From Archangium lipolyticum (GTDB lineage Bacteria; Myxococcota; Myxococcia; Myxococcales; Myxococcaceae), in the NCBI RefSeq assembly GCF_024623785.1, contig NZ_JANKBZ010000045.1, positions 18,418 to 82,417 of the forward strand: DNA of 64,000 nucleotides, written 5' to 3'. Position 1 is the first letter of the stretch, and every line of letters begins with the position of its first letter. Positions 28,371 to 37,231 of this stretch are shown here, one piece after another. Made by a program: the position numbers and the translations under genes. The notes below the pieces were generated by a model that saw only the letters and a list, made by a program, of their open reading frames with translations, was not told where the DNA came from and did no database searches.

Positions 28371-28519
28371 GGGCAGGGGCACAGAATACCGGCCCTGGGG
28401 AGGAATCCATCCTCCACGTCGAGGGCGAGGCCGCCCCAGTGTCCGCCCGGCCGCTGAGCGGGCTCGCCGGTGTCAGCTGTCAGGCGCTTGCCGGCCCGCC
28501 CAGGGGCCACGAATGCGAA

Positions 28520-28550
28520 CGCCCCCTCCCCGGAGGCCGGGGAAGGGGCG
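28520..28550 (-). terminator. Strong hairpin downstream of the TonB receptor gene
   Basis: CGCCCCCTCCCCGG pairs with CCGGGGAAGGGGCG (one mismatch) over a three-base loop, 57 bases past the receptor stop. No T-tract follows on the minus strand. Confidence 0.6.
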
Positions 28551-28606
28551 TCTGTCACACCGCGAGGCGACCCGCTACGTCCGGGCCGCCGGGCGGAGGG
28601 CGGTGG

Positions 28607-31435
28607 CTAGTACTGGTAGCGCACGCCCAGCTGCACGCGCAGCGGCTGCTGACGCGCGGACGCGAGGCCGAAGTTGTTCGGGTTGCTCAGGCCGTCGTCG
28701 CGGCGCACGTTGGTGGCGGTCGCCGTGTTGAACAGGTTGAAGCCGTCCACCATGAGGCTGATCTTCTGGCCGGTCAGCTCCGAGAAGTCGTAGGAGGCGC
28801 GGGCGTTGACCGTCAGGAGGTCCGGCAGACGGAACTCGGTGATCAGCTTCGGGTCGTTGCCAGCGCCCGGCGTGGTGCCCACGGGGGAGCGCAGCATGTA
28901 GCCGCTGACGGCATCGTCGGCGGAGTTGTAGCGCTTGGCCAGCGGCGTGCCCGTGGAGAAGTTGATGCTGGGACCGATGCTGAAGCCCTTCCAGGTGTAG
29001 GAACCCGTGAACTTGAGCTGGTGCCGCGTGTCACCCAGCGCGTAACCCGTGAAGAACTGCCTCTGCCGCGGGTTGTTGTACTGGCTGATGCCGGTGCCCA
29101 GCTGACCCATCGACTCGTTGCCCGGACCGTAGCGGAAGGACAGCGTGTAGGCCGCGTAGAACTCGATCTCCGGCGTGGGGCGGCCGTCCACGATGAGGTC
29201 GACGCTCTGGTACTTGATCCAGTTGTCGTCCGGACGGGTGAACTTGTAGACCGTGCCCTTGCTCTCGTCCCGGTAGCCGATGACGCGCGTGCCGGTCGGA
29301 TCCCACATCACGTTGGTCTCGACCGCGTCCCAGATGTTCTGCAGGTGCTTGTAGGTGTACTCGACGCCGATGCTGGTGCCCTTGAGCACCTGACGGCGCA
29401 AGCTCAGCAGGATTTCATCCGAGTGCGGCGCGGTGTGGTTGTGCGGATCCACCAGGGTGCCGCCAGGACCACCCGTCTCGTACGCCTTGGCGAACTTCTT
29501 CGAGGTGGCGTTGTACTGGTAGGTGGTGGAGATCGGACCGGACGAGGAGTTGGCCGCCGAGAGCAGCGACAGCGTCTCGTTGGAGCGACCGTAGAAGGCC
29601 GAGAAGACGGTCTTCTGGTCACGCGTCACGTCGACCGCCGCGCCGATGCGGGGACCGAAGCCGGCCAGCTGCGACACGATGCGGTTGTCCGCGTCCTTGG
29701 TCACGCCGTAGTCGAAGCGCAGACCGGGCAGGATGGTGAGCCAGTCGGTCGGCTTGTAGCGGTCCTGCACGTAGAAGCCGAGGCCCAGACCCTGCTCGAC
29801 GGTCGTGAAGTCCGGGGTCTCCGTGTACTGGTAGCAGCCACCGGAGAACGTTCCGTCGCCGTTGTCGACGCACAGACCGGCCGCACCCGCACCACCGTTG
29901 CGGTCGCTGAAGGTCCTGCCGCCGGGGATGGCGAAGGAGTAGTCGCGGCGCACCATGCGGCCCTGGAAGCCGGCCTCGGCCTCGTGACGCTGGCCGAAGA
30001 TGGTGGCGCGCTTGGTGACGGAGAGGTCCGCCATCGCGGTGTAGCGGGCGTCAACCGTGTGGTCGGAGTCGTTGTACCAGTAGCTGCCGTCGTCCCGGTT
30101 GTAGTGCTGAGACCGGTTGGGATCGTACGTCAGGGTCGGGTCGTTGTAGGCGTTGCGGATGGCCTCCAGGTCGATGTTGCCCAGCTGCGCCTGGGGACCG
30201 GACTCGATGGTGTTGTTCTGCGCACCCACCTGGGCCTTGTAGGTGATGTCATCCGTGGGGAAGTACTCCCAGATGAGGGTACCGAAGGCACCACCCTGCT
30301 TCTGCAGGCGGCTGGCGAACGGCGTGTACGCGTTCGCCGCCGAGCCGTTGTTGTCCGCGTAGCTGATGGTGGCGGGGTCGGTCGAGGCGGACAGGGTGAG
30401 GCGGCTGCGCGAGCCGGGGGCGAACGTCAGCTTACCGCGCAGGTAGTGGCCGATGAACTCGCGGTTGGGGGCCTGGATGTTGAGCGGCGGGCCCGACGGC
30501 ACGGAGGCCTGGTTGTTGGTGTACTGGTAGGAGAGGTTGAACCAGAGCTTCTCCTTGAGGATGGGGCCGCTGACGTTGATGTTGCCCTGGGCGCCCTGGG
30601 TCGGCGGGCGGACCGTCGGGTCGAACGGACGGAAACCCTCGTACAGGTTGGAGCCGTACTGCGCCGGCGCCGCCAGCTTGTAGTGGTTGCCGTAGAACGA
30701 CGCGTCGACGTGGAACTCATCCGAACCGCCGTTCGTGATGAGGTTGATGACGCCGCCCATCGCGTTGTACTTCGCCTCCATACCGCCGGTGAGGACGGCG
30801 AAGGAGCCGATGGAGTCGAAGTTGATGTTGGCGGAGAACGTGTTCGTCACCGGATCGGTGATGTCCATGCCGTCCACCAGGTAGCGGTTCATGATGGAGT
30901 TGGCGCCGCGCACGTCCGGGTTGGCACCACCGCTCACGCCCGCGACCTGCTGGGCCACGTTCTGGTAGCTGCGGCCCGAGGCCACCTTGGACTGACCGGA
31001 CGAGGAGAGCACCGTACCGGACTGGGTGGTGTCGGGACGGGTCGGGGGAGCCTCGTACTCGACGACGATGGTCTCCTCGGCGGCCGACTCCACGTTCCAC
31101 TGGAGGTTCAGCGGGCTCGTCTCGCCCTGGCGCACCGTGAGCTTGCGCTTGAGGGGCTTGACGCCCTCCATGCTGAACTCGACGGTGTACTCACCGGGGG
31201 GGAGGTTGGCGAGCTCGAAGTAACCGTCATTGGCGGTGGCGATCTCCTTGGAGCCGCCGATGAGGGCCGGCGAGGAGATGGTCACCTTGACGCCCGGAAG
31301 GGCCGCCTTGGTGCCGGCCTCGAGCAGCTTGCCGTTGATACGGCCGTTCAGCTCACCGGCCGCGAACGCCGTGCCCGGACCGGTGATGGCGAGGGCAAGG
31401 GCGAGGGACAACCACTTCTGATTCTTGAATTTCAT
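28607..31435 (-). CDS. Oar-like TonB-dependent outer-membrane receptor
   Basis: A 942-residue protein with signal peptide ending TAFAAGELNGR. It is organised as a carboxypeptidase-regulatory-like domain (about residues 27-120, ANDGYFELANLPPGEYTVEF), a plug (VASGRSYQNVAQQVAGVSGG, DVRGANSIMNRYLVDGMDIT, GGMEAKYNAMGGVINLITNG), and a long barrel rich in Y, N and S with a terminal VQLGVRYQY, the aromatic end of outer-membrane barrels. This is the layout of Oar of Myxococcus, needed for development there. The substrate is unknown. It follows the lipoprotein gene (24-base gap) as the second gene of an operon. Confidence 0.88.
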   Translation of the reverse strand: MKFKNQKWLSLALALAITGPGTAFAAGELNGRINGKLLEAGTKAALPGVKVTISSPALIGGSKEIATANDGYFELANLPPGEYTVEFSMEGVKPLKRKLTVRQGETSPLNLQWNVESAAEETIVVEYEAPPTRPDTTQSGTVLSSSGQSKVASGRSYQNVAQQVAGVSGGANPDVRGANSIMNRYLVDGMDITDPVTNTFSANINFDSIGSFAVLTGGMEAKYNAMGGVINLITNGGSDEFHVDASFYGNHYKLAAPAQYGSNLYEGFRPFDPTVRPPTQGAQGNINVSGPILKEKLWFNLSYQYTNNQASVPSGPPLNIQAPNREFIGHYLRGKLTFAPGSRSRLTLSASTDPATISYADNNGSAANAYTPFASRLQKQGGAFGTLIWEYFPTDDITYKAQVGAQNNTIESGPQAQLGNIDLEAIRNAYNDPTLTYDPNRSQHYNRDDGSYWYNDSDHTVDARYTAMADLSVTKRATIFGQRHEAEAGFQGRMVRRDYSFAIPGGRTFSDRNGGAGAAGLCVDNGDGTFSGGCYQYTETPDFTTVEQGLGLGFYVQDRYKPTDWLTILPGLRFDYGVTKDADNRIVSQLAGFGPRIGAAVDVTRDQKTVFSAFYGRSNETLSLLSAANSSSGPISTTYQYNATSKKFAKAYETGGPGGTLVDPHNHTAPHSDEILLSLRRQVLKGTSIGVEYTYKHLQNIWDAVETNVMWDPTGTRVIGYRDESKGTVYKFTRPDDNWIKYQSVDLIVDGRPTPEIEFYAAYTLSFRYGPGNESMGQLGTGISQYNNPRQRQFFTGYALGDTRHQLKFTGSYTWKGFSIGPSINFSTGTPLAKRYNSADDAVSGYMLRSPVGTTPGAGNDPKLITEFRLPDLLTVNARASYDFSELTGQKISLMVDGFNLFNTATATNVRRDDGLSNPNNFGLASARQQPLRVQLGVRYQY

Positions 31436-31459
31436 GTTCTTTTCTCTCCCGCGCTCTCG

Positions 31460-32530
31460 TTACTCGGCCTGGTTCTCGGCCTGGAGGCAGTAGACGTAGG
31501 TGCCAGCGCCGGTCACGGCCTTGATGGTGCCGGCGTAGTCCCTTTCGATCTCTGCCGTGCTCGTGGGCAGCGTCGTCGCCGCGCCCGGGTCATACGTGTA
31601 GACCTTGCACACCGGCGAGTAGCCGGGCTGGCCGCGCGCGGCCTCCAGCACGTCGAAGCCCGAACCCACGGTCTTCGAGACCGGGTAGTACAGCTTCTGG
31701 GTCGCGATGCTCACGGTCTCGACGCCCTTGTCGTCGGTCGTCGAGCGGGTGGGCACCTGGCCGCCATCGATGTAGGCCAGCAGGTACTGGTTGTACCAAC
31801 CCCACTTCTGGACGCCGATGCCGGTCAGCGGGAGCGGCTCCTCGTCCTCGGTGATCAGATCCTCGGCGTGGTAGACGGCCGCGCCCGGGTCGATGATGGC
31901 ATAGGCGTGGTAGGTGCTGTCGGGGATGCCGACCATCTTGCCGTTGACGGGGGCGGTGAGCGGCACCGTCACCTCACGGCTGGCCACCACGGCCTCCTCG
32001 CTCTTGAGCTTCTGGCAGTCCACGCCGTTGGACGTCACCTGCACCTTCGAGACGATGGGCACGTAGGAGTACGTCGGCGTGGCGCCCAGGGCGTACGTGG
32101 CGGTGGGCAGCCGGGTGAAGACAACGCCCTGCTCGCCCATGTTGATGCCGTCGCGCTCGAGGTCGAACGTGTAGCCGGCGGGGGCCTTGCACGAGTCGAA
32201 CACGTAGGCGCTGGGGGTCGCTATGCCCGCCTTGGCGCCCGTGCGCAGCGTGAGCGCGCCCGCGAGGCCCGAGGCCGAGCGCTGCGTGGTCGGGAGCTGG
32301 AAGAGGAAGTACTCCACGCGCTGCTCACCGGCCGAGGCCAACTTGGCCTGGAAGGTGCCAAGGCCCGCGATCTGCCGGTTACCGTCGACACCCAGGTAGT
32401 CGGCCGGGAAGTTCGTGACATCGATCGGGCCGGCGTTGAACTCCTTACCGCTCCACCGATCGTACACATTGCACCCGCTCAGGCCCATCAGGGCGAGCGA
32501 GAGCGGTAGCACCATCCGCTGCACTCTCAT
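31460..32530 (-). CDS. Lipoprotein, first gene of the Oar-like receptor operon
   Basis: A 356-residue lipoprotein: ATG 32530 is preceded by GGAGGCTG and encodes MRVQRMVLPLSLALMGLSGC (lipobox LSGC). The rest is exported and largely beta-stranded with repeated aromatic segments (VEYFLFQLPTTQ, YSYVPIVSKVQV, YHAYAIIDPGAAVYHAED, WYNQYLLAYIDGG). A SusD-like helical fold is not apparent. It lies just upstream of the TonB-dependent receptor and probably forms its surface-exposed or periplasmic partner. The function is not known. Confidence 0.75.
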   Translation of the reverse strand: MRVQRMVLPLSLALMGLSGCNVYDRWSGKEFNAGPIDVTNFPADYLGVDGNRQIAGLGTFQAKLASAGEQRVEYFLFQLPTTQRSASGLAGALTLRTGAKAGIATPSAYVFDSCKAPAGYTFDLERDGINMGEQGVVFTRLPTATYALGATPTYSYVPIVSKVQVTSNGVDCQKLKSEEAVVASREVTVPLTAPVNGKMVGIPDSTYHAYAIIDPGAAVYHAEDLITEDEEPLPLTGIGVQKWGWYNQYLLAYIDGGQVPTRSTTDDKGVETVSIATQKLYYPVSKTVGSGFDVLEAARGQPGYSPVCKVYTYDPGAATTLPTSTAEIERDYAGTIKAVTGAGTYVYCLQAENQAE

Positions 32531-33028
32531 CAACAGCCTCCACTGCGAGTTGACGGCAGGAGCGCGCATATCGACCCGTGCCCGTCCCATCGCGAGCTTT
32601 CCGTATGGCTTCGGGTTTCTTGGATTCTCGAACCGGCCCCCACTGCATCCGGTCCTCGAGCCCACGCTCCCAGGATTCTGAGAGCGCGTTGATGAATTGA
32701 TACAAGACGGTCATCGCCCTGTAAAGTCACGTGCCCGACGGACCCGGGGAGGTTGGGAATATTGACCCCCTTGACGGCAGCAGTCGGGACACCGGGTGAA
32801 GGACGACCCCGTGCCTTCTTCCCTCTGAGGAAGGGGGGGAGGGGCCTACGTGGAGTGAGGGAGAGGAAGCTCCGCGGCCCTCGTCCTCCGCGCATAAGCG
32901 CTGGGAATGGTGGGGGCTCGGACCTTCAGGAAACGTGGGTCCAACGACGCAGGGACACGGACCCGGACGATCTGGCATAGGGGCACGCCGCCCGTTTTCG
33001 CGGCTCCCTACCCCAGAGGAGTAGCACC
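32531..33028. other. Gene-free 498-base region
   Basis: Between the divergent lipoprotein and glutathione transferase genes I find no supported gene. It holds a candidate promoter (32697-32725) and, near 32815-32846, a degenerate pyrimidine/purine repeat (CTTCCCTCTGAGGAAG then a G-run) that resembles the dispersed palindrome. Confidence 0.6.
32697..32725 (-). promoter_or_regulatory. Candidate sigma-70-type promoter of the lipoprotein/receptor operon
   Basis: Read on the minus strand: TTTACA (32725-32720), a 17-base spacer, then TATCAA (32702-32697). It points at the lipoprotein start 166 bases away and lies in an AT-richer patch. Confidence 0.4.
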
Positions 33029-33643
33029 ATGAAGCTCCATGAGCACCCGATGTCCAGCGCCGCCTTCAAGGTCCGCGCTGTCGTCCACGAACTCGGCCTG
33101 CCCGTCACGTTCGTCACCGTCGACATGATGAAGGGCGAGCACAAGACGCCCGCCTTCCTCGCCATGAACCCCAACGGCAAGGTCCCCACCCTCGAGGACG
33201 ACGGCTTCTATCTCTGGGAGTCCAACGCCATCCTCTGTTACCTGGCCGCCAGGAAGCCCGAGAGCGGGCTGCTGCCCACCGACGCGCGCGGCATGGCCCA
33301 GGTCCAGCAGTGGCTGCAGTGGCACGCCACCACCTTCGCCCCCTCCACCGGCGAGGTGATGGCCGAGACCCTCTACGCGAAGTTCATGGGTCGCGCGAAG
33401 GACGAGGCGAAGTACGCCGCCGGCATGGAGAAGGTCCGCCGGGACCTCGGCGTGCTGGAGAAGGCGCTCGCCGGCAAGGAGTACCTCTGCGGCAAGCTCA
33501 CCATCGCCGACTTCTCCCTCGTCTCCACCCTGCTCCTGCGCGCCCCCATGGGCGTCGACCTCGAGGCCTTCCCCCACGTGAAGGCCTGGGTCGCGCGCAT
33601 GGAGGCCCGCGAGAGCGTCCGCAAGTCCCTGCCTCCCCTGTAG
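33029..33643 (+). CDS. Glutathione S-transferase family protein
   Basis: A 204-residue cytoplasmic enzyme. The N-terminal thioredoxin-like domain (residues 1-80) has MKLHEHPMSSAAFKVRAV, where the Ser pair is in the catalytic position, LAMNPNGKVPTLEDD with the cis-Pro, and WESNAILCYLA, which binds the glutathione gamma-Glu. The helical C-terminal domain carries YLCGKLTIADFSLV, the N-capping box. It conjugates or reduces with glutathione, probably in detoxification. The ATG at 33029 has a GAGGAG upstream. The substrate is not evident. Confidence 0.9.
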   Translation: MKLHEHPMSSAAFKVRAVVHELGLPVTFVTVDMMKGEHKTPAFLAMNPNGKVPTLEDDGFYLWESNAILCYLAARKPESGLLPTDARGMAQVQQWLQWHATTFAPSTGEVMAETLYAKFMGRAKDEAKYAAGMEKVRRDLGVLEKALAGKEYLCGKLTIADFSLVSTLLLRAPMGVDLEAFPHVKAWVARMEARESVRKSLPPL

Positions 33644-33671
33644 TGGCGGGACACGGGGTGGGGTTCGGAAT

Positions 33672-33708
33672 GACCCTCACCCCGACCCTCTCCCAGGGGG
33701 AGAGGGAG
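33672..33708 (-). repeat. Dispersed intergenic palindrome, copy 3 (reverse orientation)
   Basis: GACCCTCACCCCGACC followed by CTCTCCCAGGGGGAGAG. It separates the stops of the convergent glutathione transferase and charged coiled-coil genes and could end transcription from both. Confidence 0.8.
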
Positions 33709-33710
33709 TG

Positions 33711-34325
33711 CTAGTAGCGGCGGTTGCGCCGGTCCTCGCGCAGCTCCTGCCGGTCCTCGCGCAGCTCCTGCTTGTTCTGCCGCATCTCCTGCCGGCCCAG
33801 GTCGATGAGCTGGGTGATGAGCGTGCGCGTGCGGTTCAGGTCCGAGGGCCTCCGGCTGCCCACCAACGTGGACAGCTCCCGGGCGATGCTCATGCGCGCC
33901 GACAGCGAGTTCTTCTCCACGCGCACGTCCCGGATGTCGTCCCGCCGGTCGCGGCGGTCATCCGCGTACTCTCCCCGTCCCTGCCACCGGTCCGAGCGCG
34001 CCTCCCGGGTCTCCCGCCGCACCTCGGCCTTGTCCGCCGCCAGCTCGTTCCGGCTCTCGTCCAGCTCCGCCCTCACCAGGTCGCGCAGACGCCTCTCCAC
34101 GTCGCGCATGTCGCCCTCGTCCCTGCGCGCATAGGCCCGGTCGAAGCGCTCCAACACGTTCTCCAACTCGGCCACGTCACGCCGGTCATCGCGAATCTCG
34201 CGCTTGTCCTGGCGCACTTCCCGGCGGTCCTGCTCGCGCTCGTTGTGCCACCCCTGCGCGTGCGCGCCTCCGGCGAAGAGGAGGGAGGCGACCAGGGCGG
34301 AAGAGAGTCGGTTCATGCGGTTCAT
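33711..34325 (-). CDS. Secreted, highly charged coiled-coil protein
   Basis: A 204-residue protein with signal peptide MNRMNRLSSALVASLLFAGGAHAQ. I chose the ATG at 34325. The mature part is made of Arg, Asp, Glu and Lys heptads (REVRQDKREIRDDRRDVAEL, RRDIRDVRVEKNSL-type repeats) with almost no aromatic residues. It should form long helices or coiled coils in the periplasm or outside. It resembles the DUF-type periplasmic spacer proteins of myxobacteria, but I cannot name a family. The gene ends one base after the dispersed palindrome. Confidence 0.65.
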   Translation of the reverse strand: MNRMNRLSSALVASLLFAGGAHAQGWHNEREQDRREVRQDKREIRDDRRDVAELENVLERFDRAYARRDEGDMRDVERRLRDLVRAELDESRNELAADKAEVRRETREARSDRWQGRGEYADDRRDRRDDIRDVRVEKNSLSARMSIARELSTLVGSRRPSDLNRTRTLITQLIDLGRQEMRQNKQELREDRQELREDRRNRRY

Positions 34326-34518
34326 CGTGGAAGTCCTCGGAAGTTTCAATCACGTCTTCGTGAACACCGCTTCTGACGGACCTTCGCGGGCTTTATTTCA
34401 ACCCCCAGCACATCCTCCCGGTATTCCCTCACTCGGAGTCACAGGGCTCCATCGTCGGAGCGTCGCGCCCGCCTGGATGGCTGCACGGGGAGGAGCGCTC
34501 GGCTAGCGTGGGGCGTCC

Positions 34519-35805
34519 ATGGCCCCATGCCTCCTCAACATCGACCTGGGCGAGCTGCCCGACGAGGACGAGCGGCTCTACACCTACGCGCAGGTGGCGA
34601 ACATCGCCTGTGGCGGGCACGCGGGAGACGAGCGCACCATGCGCCGGGCGCTCGCGGCGTGCGCGCGCCATGGGACGCGGGCCGGAGCGCACCCCTCCTT
34701 CGAGGACCGTGAGCACTTCGGGCGGCGGGAGCTGGTGGTGGCCCCCGAGGTGTTGCGCGCCCAGGTGGCCGCCCAGTGCGCCGAGCTGGCGATGCTGGCC
34801 TCGGAGGTGGGTGTGCCCGTGCGCTACGCCAAGCCGCACGGTGCCCTGTACCACGCGGCCAACAAGGACCCCGCGCTCGCCCGCGCGGTGGTGGACGGCA
34901 TCGTCGGGTCGCTGGGCCCGGGTGTCACCTTCATCGGCCCGGGCTCGGGTGCGCTGCGCGAGGCGGCCCGGGCGGTGGGGCTGGCCTACGCGCGCGAGGG
35001 CTTCGCGGACCGGGGCACGCTGCCGGATGGCTCGTTGATTCCACGCGGGCAGCCGGGCGCGGTGCTGAGCGACCCCGCGCTGGCGCGGGAGAACGCGCTG
35101 CGCCTGGTCCTGGGGGGCACGGTGGACACGCTGTGCGTGCACGGGGACTCGCCGGGCGCGGTGGCGATGGCGCGCGAGGTGCGCGAGGTGCTGGACGTGC
35201 TCTCCCTGCGCACCGAGCCGCTCGGAGAGGGCGCGCTGCGGCTCGCGCTGCCCGCGCGGCTGGAGCGGCGCGCGGTGCTGGAGGCGCTCAAGGCCCAGCC
35301 CGGGGTGGTGGACGTGGTGGTGGGCGAGGCGCATGCCTGCATGTACTTCGACCCCTCGGCCCCGCCCGAGGACCCGCGGCGCGTGCTGGGCCGGCTGACC
35401 ACGGCTCCGGCGTTGGTGGAGGAGCGGCCACTCGTCACCGTGCGCGTGCGCTACGACGGACCGGACCTGGAGAGGGTGGCCGAGAGCGTGGGCCTGTCGG
35501 TGGACGACGTGGCGCTGCTGCACGCCTCGCGCGAGTACACGGTGCGCAGCGTGGGCTTCCTCCCGGGCTTCGCCTACCTGGGCGAGGTGGATGCGCGCAT
35601 CGCCGTGCCCCGGCTCTCCACGCCGAGGACGCGCGTGCCGGCGCTCGCGGTGGGGCTCGCCGGGCAGCGCACCGGCATCTACCCGTTCGCCTCGCCGGGC
35701 GGGTGGAACCTCATCGCCACCGCCGTGGACTTCACCGCCTTCCGGCCCGACTCCGGCGCGCTGCTGGGACTCGGGGACCGGGTGCTCTTCGAGCGGGTGG
35801 ACTGA
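34519..35805 (+). CDS. 5-oxoprolinase PxpA-PxpB fusion
   Basis: A 428-residue protein in which two normally separate subunits are joined. Residues 1-230 are LamB/YcsF-like PxpA: LLNIDLGELPDEDERLYTYA, ANIACGGHAGDE, AGAHPSFED, PVRYAKPHGALYH and TLCVHGDSPGAV. Residues 240-428 are KipI-like PxpB: GVVDVVVGEAHACMYFDP, YTVRSVGFLPGFAYLG and AVGLAGQRTGIYPFASPGGW. The separate proteins form an ATP-dependent enzyme that opens 5-oxoproline to glutamate. The PxpC gene follows immediately, so the complex is complete. Confidence 0.88.
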   Translation: MAPCLLNIDLGELPDEDERLYTYAQVANIACGGHAGDERTMRRALAACARHGTRAGAHPSFEDREHFGRRELVVAPEVLRAQVAAQCAELAMLASEVGVPVRYAKPHGALYHAANKDPALARAVVDGIVGSLGPGVTFIGPGSGALREAARAVGLAYAREGFADRGTLPDGSLIPRGQPGAVLSDPALARENALRLVLGGTVDTLCVHGDSPGAVAMAREVREVLDVLSLRTEPLGEGALRLALPARLERRAVLEALKAQPGVVDVVVGEAHACMYFDPSAPPEDPRRVLGRLTTAPALVEERPLVTVRVRYDGPDLERVAESVGLSVDDVALLHASREYTVRSVGFLPGFAYLGEVDARIAVPRLSTPRTRVPALAVGLAGQRTGIYPFASPGGWNLIATAVDFTAFRPDSGALLGLGDRVLFERVD

Positions 35806-35806
35806 C

Positions 35807-36661
35807 ATGGACGCAACGTGGGAGGTGCTCGACGTCGGTGGGGCGGTGCTGGTGCAGGACGGAGGACGCGCGGGCCTCATGCACCAGGGGGTGCCACCCG
35901 GTGGCGCGCTGGTGCCCGAGTGGCTGGCCGCGGCCAACCGCGCGGTGGGCAACGCGTGGAGCGCGGCGGCCCTGGAGTGTTTTGGGCGGCTGGAGCTGCG
36001 GCTGCGCGGGCGGAGCGCGTGGGTGTCCGTGGACGGCCGGGCCTTCCAGGTGGAGGAGGGCGGGCGCGTCTCGGTGCCGGCGCCCGACGCGGCGGTGGTG
36101 CGCTACGTGGCCGTGGAGGGCGGGCTCGCCTTGCCCGAGGTGCTCGGCGGGCGGGGCACGCTGCCGGTGGCGCGGTTCGGCGGTCTCGAGGGCCGCATGC
36201 TGAAGCGTGGGGACGTGCTGCCACTCGGCACCGGAGGTGGTGCCCGCGTGGAGGCCGGCACGGCGCTGTCGCTGGAGTCGGACGTGCGCGTGGTGCTCGG
36301 GCCGGACCTGGGCTTCTTCGGCGCGGGCACGGCGGAGGTGCTGCTGGAGAGCACCTTCACCGTGTCCGACTTGAGCGACCGCGTGGGCATGCGGCTGCAC
36401 GGGCCGAAGCTGCCGCAGGCCGATGTGGGCTCGGGGCTGTCCGGACCCATGGTGCGCGGCGCCATCCAGGTGCCGTCCTCCGGAGAGGCCATCGTGCTCG
36501 GGCCGGACCATCCCACCATGGGCGGCTATCCGGTGCTCGCGGTGGTCATCCGCGCGGACTGGGGCGCTCTGGCCGCCCGCAGGCCAGGGGCCCCGGTGCG
36601 GTTCCGCGCGGTGGACCTGGACGAGGCGCGCGACATCTGGAGCCGGCGCACGCCCCTCTAG
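35807..36661 (+). CDS. pxpC: 5-oxoprolinase subunit PxpC (biotin-dependent carboxyltransferase family)
   Basis: A 284-residue cytoplasmic protein, start ATG 35807 just two bases after the PxpA-PxpB stop. It matches KipA/PxpC: EVLDVGGAVLVQDGGRAGL, then MHQGVPPGGALVP, LECFGRLELRL, YVAVEGGLALPEVLGG, RGDVLPLG, and LGPDHPTMGGYPVLAVVIRA near the end. With the fused upstream subunit it forms the prokaryotic 5-oxoprolinase. The stop is three bases from that of the convergent lipoprotein gene. Confidence 0.88.
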   Translation: MDATWEVLDVGGAVLVQDGGRAGLMHQGVPPGGALVPEWLAAANRAVGNAWSAAALECFGRLELRLRGRSAWVSVDGRAFQVEEGGRVSVPAPDAAVVRYVAVEGGLALPEVLGGRGTLPVARFGGLEGRMLKRGDVLPLGTGGGARVEAGTALSLESDVRVVLGPDLGFFGAGTAEVLLESTFTVSDLSDRVGMRLHGPKLPQADVGSGLSGPMVRGAIQVPSSGEAIVLGPDHPTMGGYPVLAVVIRADWGALAARRPGAPVRFRAVDLDEARDIWSRRTPL

Positions 36662-36664
36662 CGG

Positions 36665-37084
36665 CTACTGCCGCGGCTGCGACGCGCCGTCGTCCGGGTT
36701 CGCGGTCTCGTCATTGATGGGCTGCGGCGACTGGGTGCCCGGGTTGTTCGGCTCCTCGCCGGTCTCGTTGCTCAGGTCGCGCTCCTCGCCCAGGGGGCCC
36801 GGCTCGAGACCCGGGTTGCCCGAGGGAGAATGGGTGCCGCCCTCGTGCACGCCCGGCTCCCTCTCGCGCGTGCCCTCGTCGGGCAGCGGCGTGACGTCCT
36901 GGCCGCGCTCCGGGTTGTCATAGCCCGAGCCACCGGTGTCGGTGTCGGGCGGCGGGGGGGGCGTCTGATTCGGGGCGGTGGTGGTGTCCGTGCCGGTGGT
37001 AGCCCCCTGGTCCGTCTTGCACGCGGTACCGAATGCCACCGCGCCCGCCAGGAGCCCCGTCAGCAGAAGCTTCGTCTTCGTCAT
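36665..37084 (-). CDS. Small disordered lipoprotein
   Basis: A 139-residue lipoprotein (MTKTKLLLTGLLAGAVAFGTACKT). After the lipidated Cys the protein is nearly all Thr, Pro, Gly, Asp and Glu (TTGTDTTTAPNQTPPPPPD, PLPDEGTREREPGVHEGG). It should be an unstructured outer- or inner-membrane tether. No recognised domain is present. It is transcribed toward the PxpC gene. Confidence 0.65.
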   Translation of the reverse strand: MTKTKLLLTGLLAGAVAFGTACKTDQGATTGTDTTTAPNQTPPPPPDTDTGGSGYDNPERGQDVTPLPDEGTREREPGVHEGGTHSPSGNPGLEPGPLGEERDLSNETGEEPNNPGTQSPQPINDETANPDDGASQPRQ

Positions 37085-37231
37085 GGCCTTCCCCCTTGTC
37101 TCGTGTGTGCCGCTGTTGCCGGAAGCTGAGGCGCGTTTCCGTTCCGCGCAGCCGAGGCTCGCCGGGCAGGTTGCTCGGCGGCTCGTCGACTTGCCTGCCC
37201 TCCGGCCTTCCGGGCGTTACAGTGCCGCCCC

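Noticed and set aside
26011..28410. 799-residue version of the lipoprotein extending through the AmpG-like gene
   Set aside because: The extension is an alternative frame of the permease; the lipobox protein at 27003 is the natural start.
28439..32509. Very long open frame on the plus strand opposite the TonB receptor and lipoprotein (1356 codons)
   Set aside because: It runs antisense to two clear genes with signal peptides, is rich in Arg, His, Val and Gly repeats without domains, and follows from GC-rich codon bias.
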